NCBI RefSeq assembly: GCF_030064895.1
Contig: NZ_JASJEB010000015.1
Coordinates: 1 to 59,668, forward strand
DNA length: 59,668 bases
DNA from: Crocosphaera sp.
GTDB lineage: Bacteria; Cyanobacteriota; Cyanobacteriia; Cyanobacteriales; Microcystaceae
Reading direction: 5' to 3'
The translations under genes were made by a program, and so were the position numbers. The notes under the pieces were generated by a model. That model was not told the origin of the DNA and searched no databases. It saw nothing but the letters and a program-made list of their open reading frames with translations. Shown piece after piece: positions 8,194-17,335 of this stretch (position 1 is the first letter of the stretch; each line of letters starts with the position of its first letter).

Positions 8194-9594
8194 TTATCTA
8201 TCAGTTTGGATAGTTAACACTTGAGGGGGTGTGGCATCAGGGGGGTAAAGAAAATCTAAGCGCACCAGTCGCCATCTTTTGGGAGGAATCGTTTGACGCA
8301 CAAGAGGTTCTCCCATTTGACCTCGATGTTGTACTAAATGGAAATAGCGATTTTGCCAAGTTGCCTCTTCATCAATGTAGCGAACTCGAATGGGTCCTCG
8401 GAAGAAAACAGATGGGGAAAAAGGAGACAGGAAACGTAATCCATCCGTTAGAGTATCTTGTTTTAGAGGAGTTTGTAGGCGAACCGTCACTGTTTGCTGT
8501 TCTTCGCTTGAGTTATAAAGAGGTAAGGTTAGGCTATATTGTACGCCATAATTTCCATGAGCTTCATAAGCCGTATCAGGATAACGCACAAGTAGCGGTG
8601 CGGTTTGTACTTGATTAGTTCCGAAGGTTCCTCCTTTAAGGGTACTTAACCCATAAGAGATAGATTCTCCCGCCGCAGGAATAGTCAGGAATCCTGTTTC
8701 ATCTGTTACCCTCGTGTTCCAAACCGACCCCTGGGATACTCCAGCAACTCTTCCATATATCAAGCTACTGGCGTTAGGGGGTGAAGGAGCGCGGTCTCGT
8801 GGGGTGACTAATTCACCTTCTTTAAGGAGTTTTTCCCATTCCTCACTGGTTGGGGGGCGTTCAACTCCTGTGGCCTCGTCAACCGGGGCATACTTAGCTA
8901 AACTGGCTCCATAAACCCCCCCATTGGTTTCTAAACGCACATAGGTGGAACGTCCATTTAACGGTGGGGTGAGTTCTTTGACTGGAATAGGTAAATTCAG
9001 TAACATCCGACTTTCCTTTGGTGGAATAACCAACTTGGGGGGAAAGATGTCTTGACGAACCCCTCGAAGGATATCTCCCATTACCCGACTACCAGGGCCA
9101 GCATAAACTCTGCCTAAAGGGTCCTCAACTTGAGAAGGTAATTTCACAAAAGGGGCATCCGGTTGGCTCAAATGACTTGCACCTTGTAGAATCCTGATAG
9201 TGACGGGATTTGTGGTGGGGTTGTGTAGAATAATCCCTAAATATAAGGTTCGTAAATCCTCTGGTGTTGGAGGTGAAGCCACATGATGAGCAAAAATATC
9301 AAACTGGCCACGGAATAAATAATTTAAGTGTGCGTTGGGATGTTTTTTTCCCAAGGGAGGAAAAGTCGATAGTAAGACTCCTTCATTTTTCACTAATTCA
9401 GGACTATTACTATTAAAAACAGGGGTTGAATTTAGTCCTCCAGGTAAGGGACGAACTTCTTGCGGTTGAACAATTTCTTGGGGCGGTTGGTTGTCTATGG
9501 TTGTGTTATTGGCCAGGAGTACGGGGAGGAATATCATCTCTAATCTTAAAAGGCGTAGCGGTTTAAGCTTATCACAGAAATACGCTGTTTCCAT
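8194..9594 (-). CDS. DUF3370 family protein
   Basis: A 466-residue protein found mainly in cyanobacteria. The block LYLGIILHNPTTNPVTIRIL-GASHLSQPDAPFV, with GRVYAGPGSRVMGD after it, is what I associate with DUF3370. Assignment is from memory of the family. The printed start places 19 residues before MIFLPVLLANNTT; the internal Met near residue 20 begins a short hydrophobic stretch and may be the true start of a secreted form. The rest is beta-rich with several Pro-rich turns and no catalytic signature. It is divergent from the rubrerythrin gene with 124 bases between. Function unknown. Confidence 0.65.
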   Translation of the reverse strand: METAYFCDKLKPLRLLRLEMIFLPVLLANNTTIDNQPPQEIVQPQEVRPLPGGLNSTPVFNSNSPELVKNEGVLLSTFPPLGKKHPNAHLNYLFRGQFDIFAHHVASPPTPEDLRTLYLGIILHNPTTNPVTIRILQGASHLSQPDAPFVKLPSQVEDPLGRVYAGPGSRVMGDILRGVRQDIFPPKLVIPPKESRMLLNLPIPVKELTPPLNGRSTYVRLETNGGVYGASLAKYAPVDEATGVERPPTSEEWEKLLKEGELVTPRDRAPSPPNASSLIYGRVAGVSQGSVWNTRVTDETGFLTIPAAGESISYGLSTLKGGTFGTNQVQTAPLLVRYPDTAYEAHGNYGVQYSLTLPLYNSSEEQQTVTVRLQTPLKQDTLTDGLRFLSPFSPSVFFRGPIRVRYIDEEATWQNRYFHLVQHRGQMGEPLVRQTIPPKRWRLVRLDFLYPPDATPPQVLTIQTDR

Positions 9595-9718
9595 TCCACT
9601 GATTTCTCTGAATAAAAGGGGGAAAAAGGGTGATATTATCGATAAAACACTTTAAACCATCCTTGGGATAGTCGTTATCTAATTTTTGGCTCCAAAAGTC
9701 ATACCTTAACAAACTACT

Positions 9719-10432
9719 ATGAACTTGTCTAACAACAATACCGCGAAAAATCTTGAAGCTGCTTTTGGTGGCGAATCAATGGCTAATCGCAAATATCTGT
9801 TTTTTGCCGAAGTTACTCGGAAATTGGGTCTTAAAGAACTTTCAAAACTGTTTAAAGAAACCGCTAATCAGGAAACCGAACACGCCTTTGCTCATTTTCG
9901 TCTATTGCATCCAGAATTAGTAATTGATGATCCATCGGAGTTAACTGATGAGCAGAAAAAAGAGATCGCCGCTCGTTGTTTAGAACTAGCGATCGCGGGA
10001 GAAACCTATGAATATACAACCATGTATCCAGACTTTGCTGACGCAGCAAAGAAAGATAGAGATCAGGATGCCGTAGCTGAATTTGAAGAACAAACCGCAG
10101 AATCTAAGGAACACGCTCAAATTTTCCGTAAAGCTGCCCACAATTTTGGTCTATTAACTCATATTGAGGAGCATCATGCTAAGCAATACACGGATGCGTT
10201 AAGTACGCTGGATGGTCAAACAGTGACCAAGCAAGCTCCCAGTAATGATCCCACAACTCAAAAATGGATTTGTCGTCAATGTTCAATGATTTACGATCCA
10301 GTATTGGGAGATCCAGATTCGGGAATTGCTCCTGGCACTCCTTTTAGCGAAATTCCAGAGGATTGGACTTGTCCTATTTGTGGAGCCATCAAAAAACTGT
10401 TTATCCCTTACGAAGAACCAGTGGGAGCCTAA
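9719..10432 (+). CDS. rbr: Rubrerythrin
   Basis: A 237-residue non-haem iron peroxidase with the two standard parts. Residues ~1-150 form a ferritin-like diiron four-helix domain with carboxylate and histidine ligands in ANQETEHAFAHF and EQTAESKEHAQIF. The C-terminal ~50 residues form a rubredoxin domain with two Cys pairs, WICRQCSMIYDP and WTCPICGAIKK, binding one iron. It reduces hydrogen peroxide in the cytosol using electrons passed through rubredoxin. In a cyanobacterium this supports protection of oxygen-sensitive processes. Length and both motifs are complete. A hairpin follows the stop codon. Confidence 0.93.
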   Translation: MNLSNNNTAKNLEAAFGGESMANRKYLFFAEVTRKLGLKELSKLFKETANQETEHAFAHFRLLHPELVIDDPSELTDEQKKEIAARCLELAIAGETYEYTTMYPDFADAAKKDRDQDAVAEFEEQTAESKEHAQIFRKAAHNFGLLTHIEEHHAKQYTDALSTLDGQTVTKQAPSNDPTTQKWICRQCSMIYDPVLGDPDSGIAPGTPFSEIPEDWTCPICGAIKKLFIPYEEPVGA

Positions 10433-10444
10433 AGCAACCCATTC

Positions 10445-10474
10445 ATAGGAGTTTATCAACTGATCAACTCCTAT
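10445..10474 (+). terminator. Hairpin after rubrerythrin
   Basis: ATAGGAGTT (10445-10453) pairs perfectly with AACTCCTAT (10466-10474). The following CTTCTTG is only weakly T rich, so this is a probable but not ideal terminator. Confidence 0.55.
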
Positions 10475-10528
10475 CTTCTTGTTGATGGGTTTTGATGCCA
10501 GTTTTGAATTTTTTCTGAAAATTAATAT

Positions 10529-11011
10529 ATGATTGACATTGTTAAAGCAGACCTTAGTTTATCTGCTCATGCCGAAGCTATGATCCAGTTAATGGATGAG
10601 TATGCACTTGATCCAATGGGTGGTGGTCAAGGTCTCCCCGATGACGTTAAGGCCAATCTGCCAACAGAACTTGCAAAGAGAAAATCTGCTCATGTAATTC
10701 TCGCTTTTGTTGATTCTCAACCGGCAGGTCTTGTTGTTTGCTTAGAAGGATTTTCTACGTTTGCTTGCAAGCCATTACTAAATATCCATGATGTCATTGT
10801 TGCTTTACCCTATCGTAGACGAGGTTTGTCCAAACTTCTTTTACACAAAGCTGAGGAGATAGCATACGAGTTGGGCTGCTCTAAAATGACTCTAGAAGTG
10901 CTTGAAGGAAATCATGTTGCTCAATCGGCATACAAATCGTTTGGATTCAGTGGCTATGAGCTAAATCCCGAAATGGGCACAGCATTATTCTGGGAAAAGA
11001 AATTAGGATAA
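10529..11011 (+). CDS. GNAT family N-acetyltransferase
   Basis: A 160-residue single-domain acetyltransferase. The acetyl-CoA pyrophosphate-binding loop is seen in VALPYRRRGLSKLLLHKAEEIA, matching the R-x-x-G-x-(S/G) motif A. The downstream AYKSFGFSGYEL is the typical motif B end. The N-terminus contains a loop with GGGQGLPDD. Substrate cannot be told from sequence. It is separate from its neighbours, with hairpins on both sides. Confidence 0.85.
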   Translation: MIDIVKADLSLSAHAEAMIQLMDEYALDPMGGGQGLPDDVKANLPTELAKRKSAHVILAFVDSQPAGLVVCLEGFSTFACKPLLNIHDVIVALPYRRRGLSKLLLHKAEEIAYELGCSKMTLEVLEGNHVAQSAYKSFGFSGYELNPEMGTALFWEKKLG

Positions 11012-11082
11012 TGAAGATAAATTAGGACTAATATTCACAAATCAAAAGTTTACCTCTTCCTAAAATAACAGGATTCAAAAAA

Positions 11083-11165
11083 CGGATAATCTCGCAGTGG
11101 GATGGCAAGATTATCCGTACCAAGCAATGATTATTTTATTGTTTTTCTTCTTCATAAATGAAGAG
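11083..11165. terminator. Paired hairpins between convergent genes
   Basis: CGGATAATCT (11083-11092) and AGATTATCCG (11108-11117) form a perfect 10-bp stem. A second stem, CTTCTTCAT/ATGAAGAGG (about 11147-11166), follows a T-rich tract. They lie between the GNAT gene and the convergent transporter gene and probably act as a bidirectional terminator. Confidence 0.6.
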
Positions 11166-11214
11166 GCTTTAGACCTAATAATGAATAATATTAAGCCCCT
11201 ACATACATAGTTTA

Positions 11215-12084
11215 TTATACAGAAATAACCTTTCGATTACGGACAAATAAAGCGAACCCTGCGCTAGTAACAAACATCAGTAAACTATAGATACCTGCTG
11301 GAATAGCCATAGTAGGTGAATTTAATAAAACACTGGCAATAGTAATAGCTAAGGTTCCGTTTTGAATACCTACTTCAACAGTAATTGTTTTTCTACTTTT
11401 ATCATCCAGTTTAGCCAAACTAGCGATGGCATATCCCAGGAACATAGTTAGTAAATTTAAGCTTAAAGTTACTCCTCCAACCTGTAACAAAGATGACAGT
11501 AAAGTAGCTCGTCCTTTAACCATTAAACCAAAAATAATTAACCCTAAAAAGAATAAAGATAACCATTTAAAAATTTTTTCTAGTTTAGCTGCTAATTTGG
11601 GTTGATATTTATTAATAAACATCCCTAAAGAAATAGGCAGAAGAGTAATAACAGCAATTTGAGTTATGCTTGTTAAGACAGGTAACTGTAGTGTTGTATC
11701 TGCACCCATAAACATCTGCATTCCTAAATTAATTACCAGAGGAATAGTAATAATAGTAATGAGACTACCGATAGCTGTTAAAGTAACAGATAGAGCAACA
11801 TTTCCTTGTACTAAATAACTAATGACATTAGAAGTTGCACCACCCGGACAAGCAGCTAAAATAACCACTCCAACAGCTAATTCTGGGGTAAGAGGAAAGA
11901 TAGCAGCTAAGATAAAACCCACAATAGGTAAGACAATTAATTGAGCAACCAATCCTAGAATAACCCCTTTAGGTTCGATAAAAATGCGCTTAAAATCAAC
12001 AATTTTTAAACCCAAACCCATACCCATCATAATCAAAAATAGGGCAAGGGGAAGAAAAACCGCCGATAGAAAATTAGACTCCAT
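11215..12084 (-). CDS. BASS-family (bile acid:sodium symporter-like) transporter
   Basis: An integral membrane protein of 289 residues with about ten hydrophobic segments. The conserved LAACPGGATSNVISYLVQGN crossover motif of the SBF/BASS family is present, and a second family block VEVGIQNGTLA lies near residue 240. These proteins move organic anions with sodium; the substrate is unknown. I chose the ATG at 12084 (MESNFLSAVFLP) because GGAG lies 6 bases upstream; a GTG five codons further up is also in frame. Confidence 0.85.
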   Translation of the reverse strand: MESNFLSAVFLPLALFLIMMGMGLGLKIVDFKRIFIEPKGVILGLVAQLIVLPIVGFILAAIFPLTPELAVGVVILAACPGGATSNVISYLVQGNVALSVTLTAIGSLITIITIPLVINLGMQMFMGADTTLQLPVLTSITQIAVITLLPISLGMFINKYQPKLAAKLEKIFKWLSLFFLGLIIFGLMVKGRATLLSSLLQVGGVTLSLNLLTMFLGYAIASLAKLDDKSRKTITVEVGIQNGTLAITIASVLLNSPTMAIPAGIYSLLMFVTSAGFALFVRNRKVISV

Positions 12085-12242
12085 AATCACTCCAAACACA
12101 AATTTTTTGTTATCTTACAATAGTTTGGTAAATATACCTACCTTTCTCGGACTCATGAACCTGAGTTCGATATAAGGAAATTTATAGATAACCTGTCAAA
12201 ATCAAGATTCTTAAACCCTAATTATCTTATGGAAAACACTCC

Positions 12243-12320
12243 AACTCCGAACTCCTAACTCCGAACTCCTAACTCCTAAAACTAGAAAACTCTGTACCTC
12301 ACAAGTATGAGAAGTGCTAT
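12243..12320. repeat. Heptamer array plus right half of type B element
   Basis: Five units alternate AACTCCG and AACTCCT (12243-12277), then 12278-12320 matches 8081-8123 exactly. The left end of the type B element is not recognisable here, so this looks like a truncated or decayed copy. Confidence 0.8.
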
Positions 12321-12322
12321 CC

Positions 12323-12613
12323 CTACCTTTCTATTGCACCCAATGTTTTTAAAGCGTGTTTTTGTGCGGAGTTTAAACCAGTGACTCCTGTAATATCCAT
12401 GTTCTCATAGGGTCGAGGCGATCGCCAGGTTGATAAACATTCTCCTGTGAAATAATTCCAGCGTTTGATCGTGCCATCCTTACTGCTACTAGCTAAAATA
12501 GGCTCATGAGGGTGAAAAGTAACACACATAACAGCATCACCGTGTCCTTGAAGGATTTTGTCACAATTGTATTGAGTTGAGGAGAGTTTCCATAAGCGAA
12601 TACTGGTATCATA
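12323..12613 (-). pseudogene. C-terminal WD40 fragment cut off by a 103-bp insertion
   Basis: This encodes YDTSIRLWKLSS onwards, i.e. the end of WD40 blade 13, all of blade 14 (VMCVTFHPHEPILASSSKDGTIKRW) and a short C-terminal tail. It has no ribosome binding site and its first Met is in the insertion junction. Removing the 103-bp element and one TA joins it in frame to the large upstream gene (GSY + DTSIRLW). It is therefore the severed 3' end of that gene, not an independent gene. Confidence 0.9.
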
Positions 12614-12716
12614 TAGCAATAGACAGGCTAGTTAGGACACATAAATTATATTTTAAGGGAACAGGGAACAGGGAACAGGGAACAGAAAAATGTCCTAATA
12701 GCTTTGGCGACTGCTA
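12614..12716. mobile_element. 103-bp MITE (type C), copy 1, inside a STAND/WD40 gene
   Basis: Bounded by TA at 12612-12613 and 12717-12718. Ends are TAGCA...TGCTA with imperfect ~26-base terminal inverted repeats that share TAGGACA further in. Internally it holds four GGGAACA heptamers. It is identical base for base to 57045-57147. No coding capacity. The TA duplication fits IS630-type mobilisation (inferred). Confidence 0.9.
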
Positions 12717-15700
12717 TAACTACCACTAGCTAACCACTGACTATCGGGACTAAAAGCAACGGATGAAATCCAGTTACGATGGTCTTTAATAATAATAATT
12801 GGTTGTGTATTTTCTGATTCTAAATTCCAGATACATATAGTATTATCATTACTACCACTGGCCATTAATTTACCATTGGGACTAATAGCAACCGTCCAAA
12901 CTTCACGTTGGGAACTTTGAAAAATTTTAACCAGTGGATTGTGGTTTTTTAGATTATCAATATCCCAGAACTTTACAGTACCATCATCACTCCCACTGAT
13001 TAATAAGGGTTGGGTAGGATGAAAACAAGTAGCTCTAATCCAATCTGTGTGACCTAGAAAATTACCCAATAGATTATAACTATAAGCATCCCATAATTTA
13101 ACCGTTTTATCGTCACTTCCTGTTGCTATAAATTTTTTATCCGGACTATAAGCAACGGTTCTAATCCAATTTTTATGTTTTGCTACACTTTTCATTAGTC
13201 GATTGTTACTAAAAGTATCCCAAATATACAGTTTTGTATCATCGCTTCCACCAATAATAATTTGATTATCAGGACTATAATCAAGACATAAAATATTACC
13301 TTTATTAGTTAACATTTCTGCCTGAGTTTTACCATCTGAGCTATCTTTTAAATAGACAATTCCTTGATTCGTTCCCACCGCTAGAATTTTACCATCAGGA
13401 CTGTAGGTGATGGGTTTAACTTCTTGACTGTGTCCCTGGCCAACCCGTAAACATTCTCCCGATTTAAAATTCCAAATTCTAACGTTAAATCCCATTTCAC
13501 CACTGAGTAACCAAGGAAGTTCCGGATGAAAATCTATTGACCAAACCCCACCATTATTACCCCTCAATGTGTGTAGGTGTTTACCCGTTTTGACATCACT
13601 AATACAGATAGTTGTATCTTCACTACCACTAGCGATTGTATCACCATTAGGACTAAAGGCAAGACTTCTAATCCAATCATTGTGATTATGAATGAAATTC
13701 TTTTTAAACTTACCTTTTTCTATGTCCCAAAGACGAACTATTCCATCATCAGTTCCACTTGCAAGAATTGTCCCGTCAGGACTAATAGCGATCGCTCTTA
13801 AAAGATTATCTTCATTTTCTTTTAACGAAAAGGATTTTATTAACTTTGTTTCCAAATAGTTGACATCCCATAGACAAATTTGATTATCTTGACTTGCACT
13901 AATCAAGGTATCTTTATTAGAATGAAAATTTACCCATCTTACCTTATCTTGATGCTTGGTTAAAACAGTAATCATTTCTTCTCGATTACAATCCCAAATT
14001 CTAATGGTTCGATCATCACTACTACTAGCTAATAATTGACCATTAGCACTGTAAGTTAAGGATCTAACTCGATCGAGATGTCCTGAAAAAGTAACAATAG
14101 GTTTTCCTGTTTCCACCTCCCATAAATAAATATTTCCGTCTTCTCCACCACTAGCAATTCTTTTACTATCAGGACTAAAAGCAATCGCTCTTACCCAGAA
14201 GTTATTACAATTAATTACATGGTGTAAAATAGGACACCCTTCTCCAACTTTCCATAGATAAATTTGAGCATTGGTATCGCCAATTGCCAACCATTTCCCA
14301 TCAGGACTAAAAGCAACACAAATAATCTTACTAAACCCATTTAAAAACATTGAGTTTTTTAAATTGGAGCCGGCAAAATTAGCATTCTCTAAATTAATTT
14401 CCCGTAAGTTGGCATTCCTTAAAACTAAACCTGAAAAGTCTTCATTGTTTAAAGGTCCTAAATGTCGTAGTAAGTTAAAAATATTTCCCCCTGCATATCT
14501 ATCTGATTTATTATTTTTATGTTCATGTAAAATGTTTCTTAAATGGTCTTTAATTTGTTCTTCTGTATTGAATTTAGTTTTAAGCTTTTCAATAATGGGT
14601 TTGAGGATAAATTTTTCTTGATCTTCTCTCACTTTTATTGTTGCTGTGGGTAAAAATAAGGGAAATTGATTTAACAACTTAAAGCTATTATTAATTATTT
14701 CCTCAGACATATCCTTAATTAATTGTTTAATTAAATAATCTCGAATCATTGGGGGTTGAATTAAAACCCCTTCATTTTTACTTTCTACAAAAAAACGTGA
14801 CTTTAAATGTTTAGTAATAATCAATATTTGCTCACCAGATAATTCTCCCATAATATCCTTCAATTCAAATAAACTAATAGGATTACGATATATAGCAAGC
14901 CAATACATTATATTTCTTTCAGTTTCAGATAAATTCTTTAATTGTTCTTTTATAAAATCTCCAACTCCATTCAAAGCAAAATTAGTTTCAGTACAATAAT
15001 TTATAAAATGTGTAATATTACCATCAAAACTTTTCTTAATATTAATAGCAACATTCACTAGAATAAAGGGATTTCCTTGATAGGTATCTCTTAGGAAAAT
15101 CCATTCTTCTTCCGTTCCTTGAAATGAACCCAAATGATTAAAAATATCTTTAATTGCTTCTACAGATAAAGGTTTTATTTTTAAGCAACGACTCCACTTA
15201 TTTTGAGCAAGTAATAAAGTCATTTCTTTCGGTTCAATATTACTGGTCATAACTAAACAACTTCTTCCTGATTTTTTAGCAATTCTTTTTAAGAATATAT
15301 TATAATTTGGATCTTGGAAATTAAGAGACTCTTGTTTTATTCCCCAATCAACATTAGCTAAAACCACTAAGCAACGAAATGCTTGTAACTTGTCCATGAG
15401 ATTATCTAATTTTTGCTTAGTATTTAACCTATTAACATCTTCCTCATCATTGAAAAAATTTAATAAATCTGTTAATAATTCATCGATTGATTTATATTGG
15501 TCTAGTGAACGTAAAATAACATAATCAAAATTATCTTTAATTTGTTGTGCTAATTGATAGGATAGGTTAGTTTTACCCATCCCTTTCATCCCTTCAATTA
15601 AAATAACACGACAGTGATCTTGAAGAATCCATTGTGTCAAAGTTTCTAATTCTTCTTTTCTTGCAGAAAGATCAAAAAGACCACTATTTTCTGTCGATTC

Positions 15701-15967
15701 TCCCCAATCTATTTTTGTTTCCTTTTTTGTTTCTTGTATGTTAGATTGTTGGACATAAGTTACTTCTCCGACTTCACAAGCTAATGCTTTACAAATTTCC
15801 TCAGCATTTAAACGATCAACCGGTTTACCATTCAAAAAACGACTAACCACATCACGAGATAGTAGTAGATGTTCAGCTAAAGCTTTTTGACTCGAAAAAT
15901 TATTGCGAGGAAGTAATGCTTTAATCTTTTTTTTTAGTTCGGTTTTTAGTTGAATAGACCTAGGCAT
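12695..15967 (-). CDS. HTH-NTPase-pentapeptide-WD40 STAND protein, 3' end disrupted
   Basis: NLR-like signalling ATPase. Order: N-terminal XRE-like helix-turn-helix (QKALAEHLLLSRDVVSRFLNG); NTPase with Walker A GMKGMGKTNL and a Walker-B-like CLVVLANVD (second acid missing); helical region; pentapeptide-like ANLREINLENANFAGSNL; then WD40 repeats, twelve complete plus part of the thirteenth. In the restored gene there are fourteen, i.e. two 7-bladed propellers. A 103-bp element ends the frame early in blade 13, replacing the last ~93 residues with SSRQSY. I chose the ATG at 15967 (MPRSIQL); a GTG eight codons upstream is in frame. The restored length is 1179 residues. Such proteins are often sensors in phage defence; that role here is inferred. 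The truncated form may be inactive or have altered sensing. Confidence 0.85.
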   Translation of the reverse strand: MPRSIQLKTELKKKIKALLPRNNFSSQKALAEHLLLSRDVVSRFLNGKPVDRLNAEEICKALACEVGEVTYVQQSNIQETKKETKIDWGESTENSGLFDLSARKEELETLTQWILQDHCRVILIEGMKGMGKTNLSYQLAQQIKDNFDYVILRSLDQYKSIDELLTDLLNFFNDEEDVNRLNTKQKLDNLMDKLQAFRCLVVLANVDWGIKQESLNFQDPNYNIFLKRIAKKSGRSCLVMTSNIEPKEMTLLLAQNKWSRCLKIKPLSVEAIKDIFNHLGSFQGTEEEWIFLRDTYQGNPFILVNVAINIKKSFDGNITHFINYCTETNFALNGVGDFIKEQLKNLSETERNIMYWLAIYRNPISLFELKDIMGELSGEQILIITKHLKSRFFVESKNEGVLIQPPMIRDYLIKQLIKDMSEEIINNSFKLLNQFPLFLPTATIKVREDQEKFILKPIIEKLKTKFNTEEQIKDHLRNILHEHKNNKSDRYAGGNIFNLLRHLGPLNNEDFSGLVLRNANLREINLENANFAGSNLKNSMFLNGFSKIICVAFSPDGKWLAIGDTNAQIYLWKVGEGCPILHHVINCNNFWVRAIAFSPDSKRIASGGEDGNIYLWEVETGKPIVTFSGHLDRVRSLTYSANGQLLASSSDDRTIRIWDCNREEMITVLTKHQDKVRWVNFHSNKDTLISASQDNQICLWDVNYLETKLIKSFSLKENEDNLLRAIAISPDGTILASGTDDGIVRLWDIEKGKFKKNFIHNHNDWIRSLAFSPNGDTIASGSEDTTICISDVKTGKHLHTLRGNNGGVWSIDFHPELPWLLSGEMGFNVRIWNFKSGECLRVGQGHSQEVKPITYSPDGKILAVGTNQGIVYLKDSSDGKTQAEMLTNKGNILCLDYSPDNQIIIGGSDDTKLYIWDTFSNNRLMKSVAKHKNWIRTVAYSPDKKFIATGSDDKTVKLWDAYSYNLLGNFLGHTDWIRATCFHPTQPLLISGSDDGTVKFWDIDNLKNHNPLVKIFQSSQREVWTVAISPNGKLMASGSNDNTICIWNLESENTQPIIIIKDHRNWISSVAFSPDSQWLASGSYSSRQSY

Positions 15968-16294
15968 AATCTTAGTTTTATAATGGTTCACCTTATGCTA
16001 CTACAAAAAATCTCTAATTTTTGAATTTGTACAATAAGTTATGCACCTTAAAATATAACTCTGACAGTAACTTTGACATTCCAATAAATTGTAACAACTG
16101 ATACATTACTAAAATAGCTGTACAGTTGAAAATTATTTCAATATATTTGATCAGTTGTAACTTTTATCATTCTGAACTTTGTAAAGAAAATTAGACAATC
16201 ACTCCTTGAAAATCAGACAATCACTCAGTCAATATCAGCTACAAACATAATCCATAATCAAAATATGTTCCCTAACTAACTGGAGAAATTATCC
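15968..16294. promoter_or_regulatory. Divergent region with inverted and direct repeats
   Basis: GTAACAACTGAT (16091-16102) and ATCAGTTGTAAC (16150-16161) are inverted partners at 11 of 12 positions. AGACAATCACTC occurs twice (16193-16204 and 16215-16226), 22 bases apart, i.e. two helical turns on the same face. They lie between the HTH-containing STAND gene and a small membrane-protein gene and look like operator sites. Which regulator binds is unknown. Confidence 0.5.
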
Positions 16295-16468
16295 ATGTTC
16301 AAATTCTTATCTCTATTCGATGACAAGAAGAATCTCATCTTCATTATCCCAATCGTTTTTATTGTCCTTGTCTTCGTAATCATCTTAACGCAAACTGAAA
16401 TGATGGTTGAGATTAAGCTGGCTTCTGATTTAACAGAACTAAAAATTGATACTCGTCCTTCTCTGTAA
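16295..16468 (+). CDS. Small single-pass membrane protein (57 aa)
   Basis: ATG at 16295 is preceded by GGAG (16282-16285). The product has a charged N-terminus (MFKFLSLFDDKKN), one strongly hydrophobic segment (LIFIIPIVFIVLVFVIIL) and a 25-residue polar tail ending DTRPSL. It is followed by a good terminator, so it is its own transcription unit. No family is recognised. It lies downstream of operator-like repeats next to the STAND gene. Confidence 0.6.
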   Translation: MFKFLSLFDDKKNLIFIIPIVFIVLVFVIILTQTEMMVEIKLASDLTELKIDTRPSL

Positions 16469-16494
16469 ACATGATCGAAATACTGAGTTTTGAT

Positions 16495-16533
16495 CAGGGA
16501 GTTCTTATTTTAATTGGGATTCCCTGGTTTTTT
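16495..16533 (+). terminator. Rho-independent terminator after small membrane protein
   Basis: CAGGGA (16495-16500) pairs with TCCCTG (16521-16526), followed by G and six T. A partly similar arrangement lies after the next gene (about 17281-17320), part of a duplicated intergenic sequence. Confidence 0.75.
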
Positions 16534-16548
16534 AATAATATCAATCTT

Positions 16549-16562
16549 TAAAATGCTAGAAT
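16549..16562 (+). promoter_or_regulatory. Duplicated promoter element, copy 1
   Basis: TAAAATGCTAGAAT ends 30 bases before the ATG at 16592. The identical 14-mer ends 30 bases before the ATG at 17379, and flanking bases GTAT and TTTTACTATGAG are also shared. TAGAAT is a good -10 hexamer, which would give a leader of roughly 23 bases. Confidence 0.6.
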
Positions 16563-16591
16563 AGTATGTGTAAAAAATCTTAGCTTTTACT

Positions 16592-17272
16592 ATGAGCGTA
16601 ACAGAAGAACAGGTAATAGATATAGTAGACCGCAAGATAGATGAGCAATCAGAAAGAATTGCTACTATAGTTGATAATGCTTTGAGAGAAGTTGTAGATA
16701 AGGTTGAAACTCAATCAGAGCAGATTGCTAATATTAATGATACCTTGACGAGAGTTGTAGATAAGGTTGAAACTCAATCAGAGCAGATTTCTAATATTAA
16801 TCATACCTTGGCGAAAGTTGTAGATACCATTAAGGCTCAATCTGAGCAAATTACTAGAATTGATACTACTGTCCAGAACCAAGCAGAAAAAATTACTAGA
16901 ATTGATACTACTGTCCAGAGACAATCAGAGCAAATTAATAGAATTGATGCTACTGTCCAGAATCAAGCAGAGCAAATTAATAGAATTGATACTACTGTCC
17001 AGAATCAAGCAGAAAAAATTACTAGAATTGATACTACTGTCCAAATTCAACAACAGTCAATCCAACATATACCTAATTTAGTGGAAAAAATGGGCAGAAA
17101 TGAAGGTATTTTAGAAAAACAACAAGATGATATTAAAAGAATACCTGATTTGAGCGAAAAAGTAGGAGAACTGAAGAACTGGCGACAAATTGCTCTTGTT
17201 GTTATTGGTGGTCTTATTACGGTTTCTGTTGGTGTTGTTACATGGTGGCTTCGTGGATTCCTTAATGTTTAG
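16592..17272 (+). CDS. Coiled-coil repeat protein with C-terminal membrane anchor
   Basis: 226 residues. Residues ~5-150 consist of 14- and 21-residue repeats (ITRIDTTVQNQAEK and VVDKVETQSEQI types) in a continuous heptad pattern, so a long parallel coiled coil is expected. IPNLVEKMGRNEGILEKQQ and IPDLSEKVGELKNWRQ follow, then one transmembrane segment (IALVVIGGLITVSVGVVTWW) and a short LRGFLNV tail. The C-terminal module VGELKNWRQI-TM-LRG is shared with the gene at 18004. Tail-anchored topology with a cytoplasmic rod is inferred. Near-identical DNA repeats within the gene suggest length variation by recombination. Function unknown. Confidence 0.8.
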   Translation: MSVTEEQVIDIVDRKIDEQSERIATIVDNALREVVDKVETQSEQIANINDTLTRVVDKVETQSEQISNINHTLAKVVDTIKAQSEQITRIDTTVQNQAEKITRIDTTVQRQSEQINRIDATVQNQAEQINRIDTTVQNQAEKITRIDTTVQIQQQSIQHIPNLVEKMGRNEGILEKQQDDIKRIPDLSEKVGELKNWRQIALVVIGGLITVSVGVVTWWLRGFLNV

Positions 17273-17335
17273 ATTTTCAGCAGGTAGTTCCGATTTTGAT
17301 GGGAATTGCCTTATTTTTCATAACTTATAAGTCTC

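Noticed and set aside
8229-8618. Open frame on the + strand (129 aa)
   Set aside because: Antisense shadow of the DUF3370 gene; no ribosome binding site or signal, and composition is that of the opposite-strand gene.
12323-12619. Independent WD40 gene starting at MLYDTSIRLW
   Set aside because: Start lies inside the insertion junction, no ribosome binding site, and it fuses in frame to the upstream gene once the 103-bp element is removed.
17281-17320. Strong terminator copy after the coiled-coil gene
   Set aside because: Sequence is similar to the terminator at 16495-16533 but the stem is weak here; kept only as evidence of intergenic duplication.
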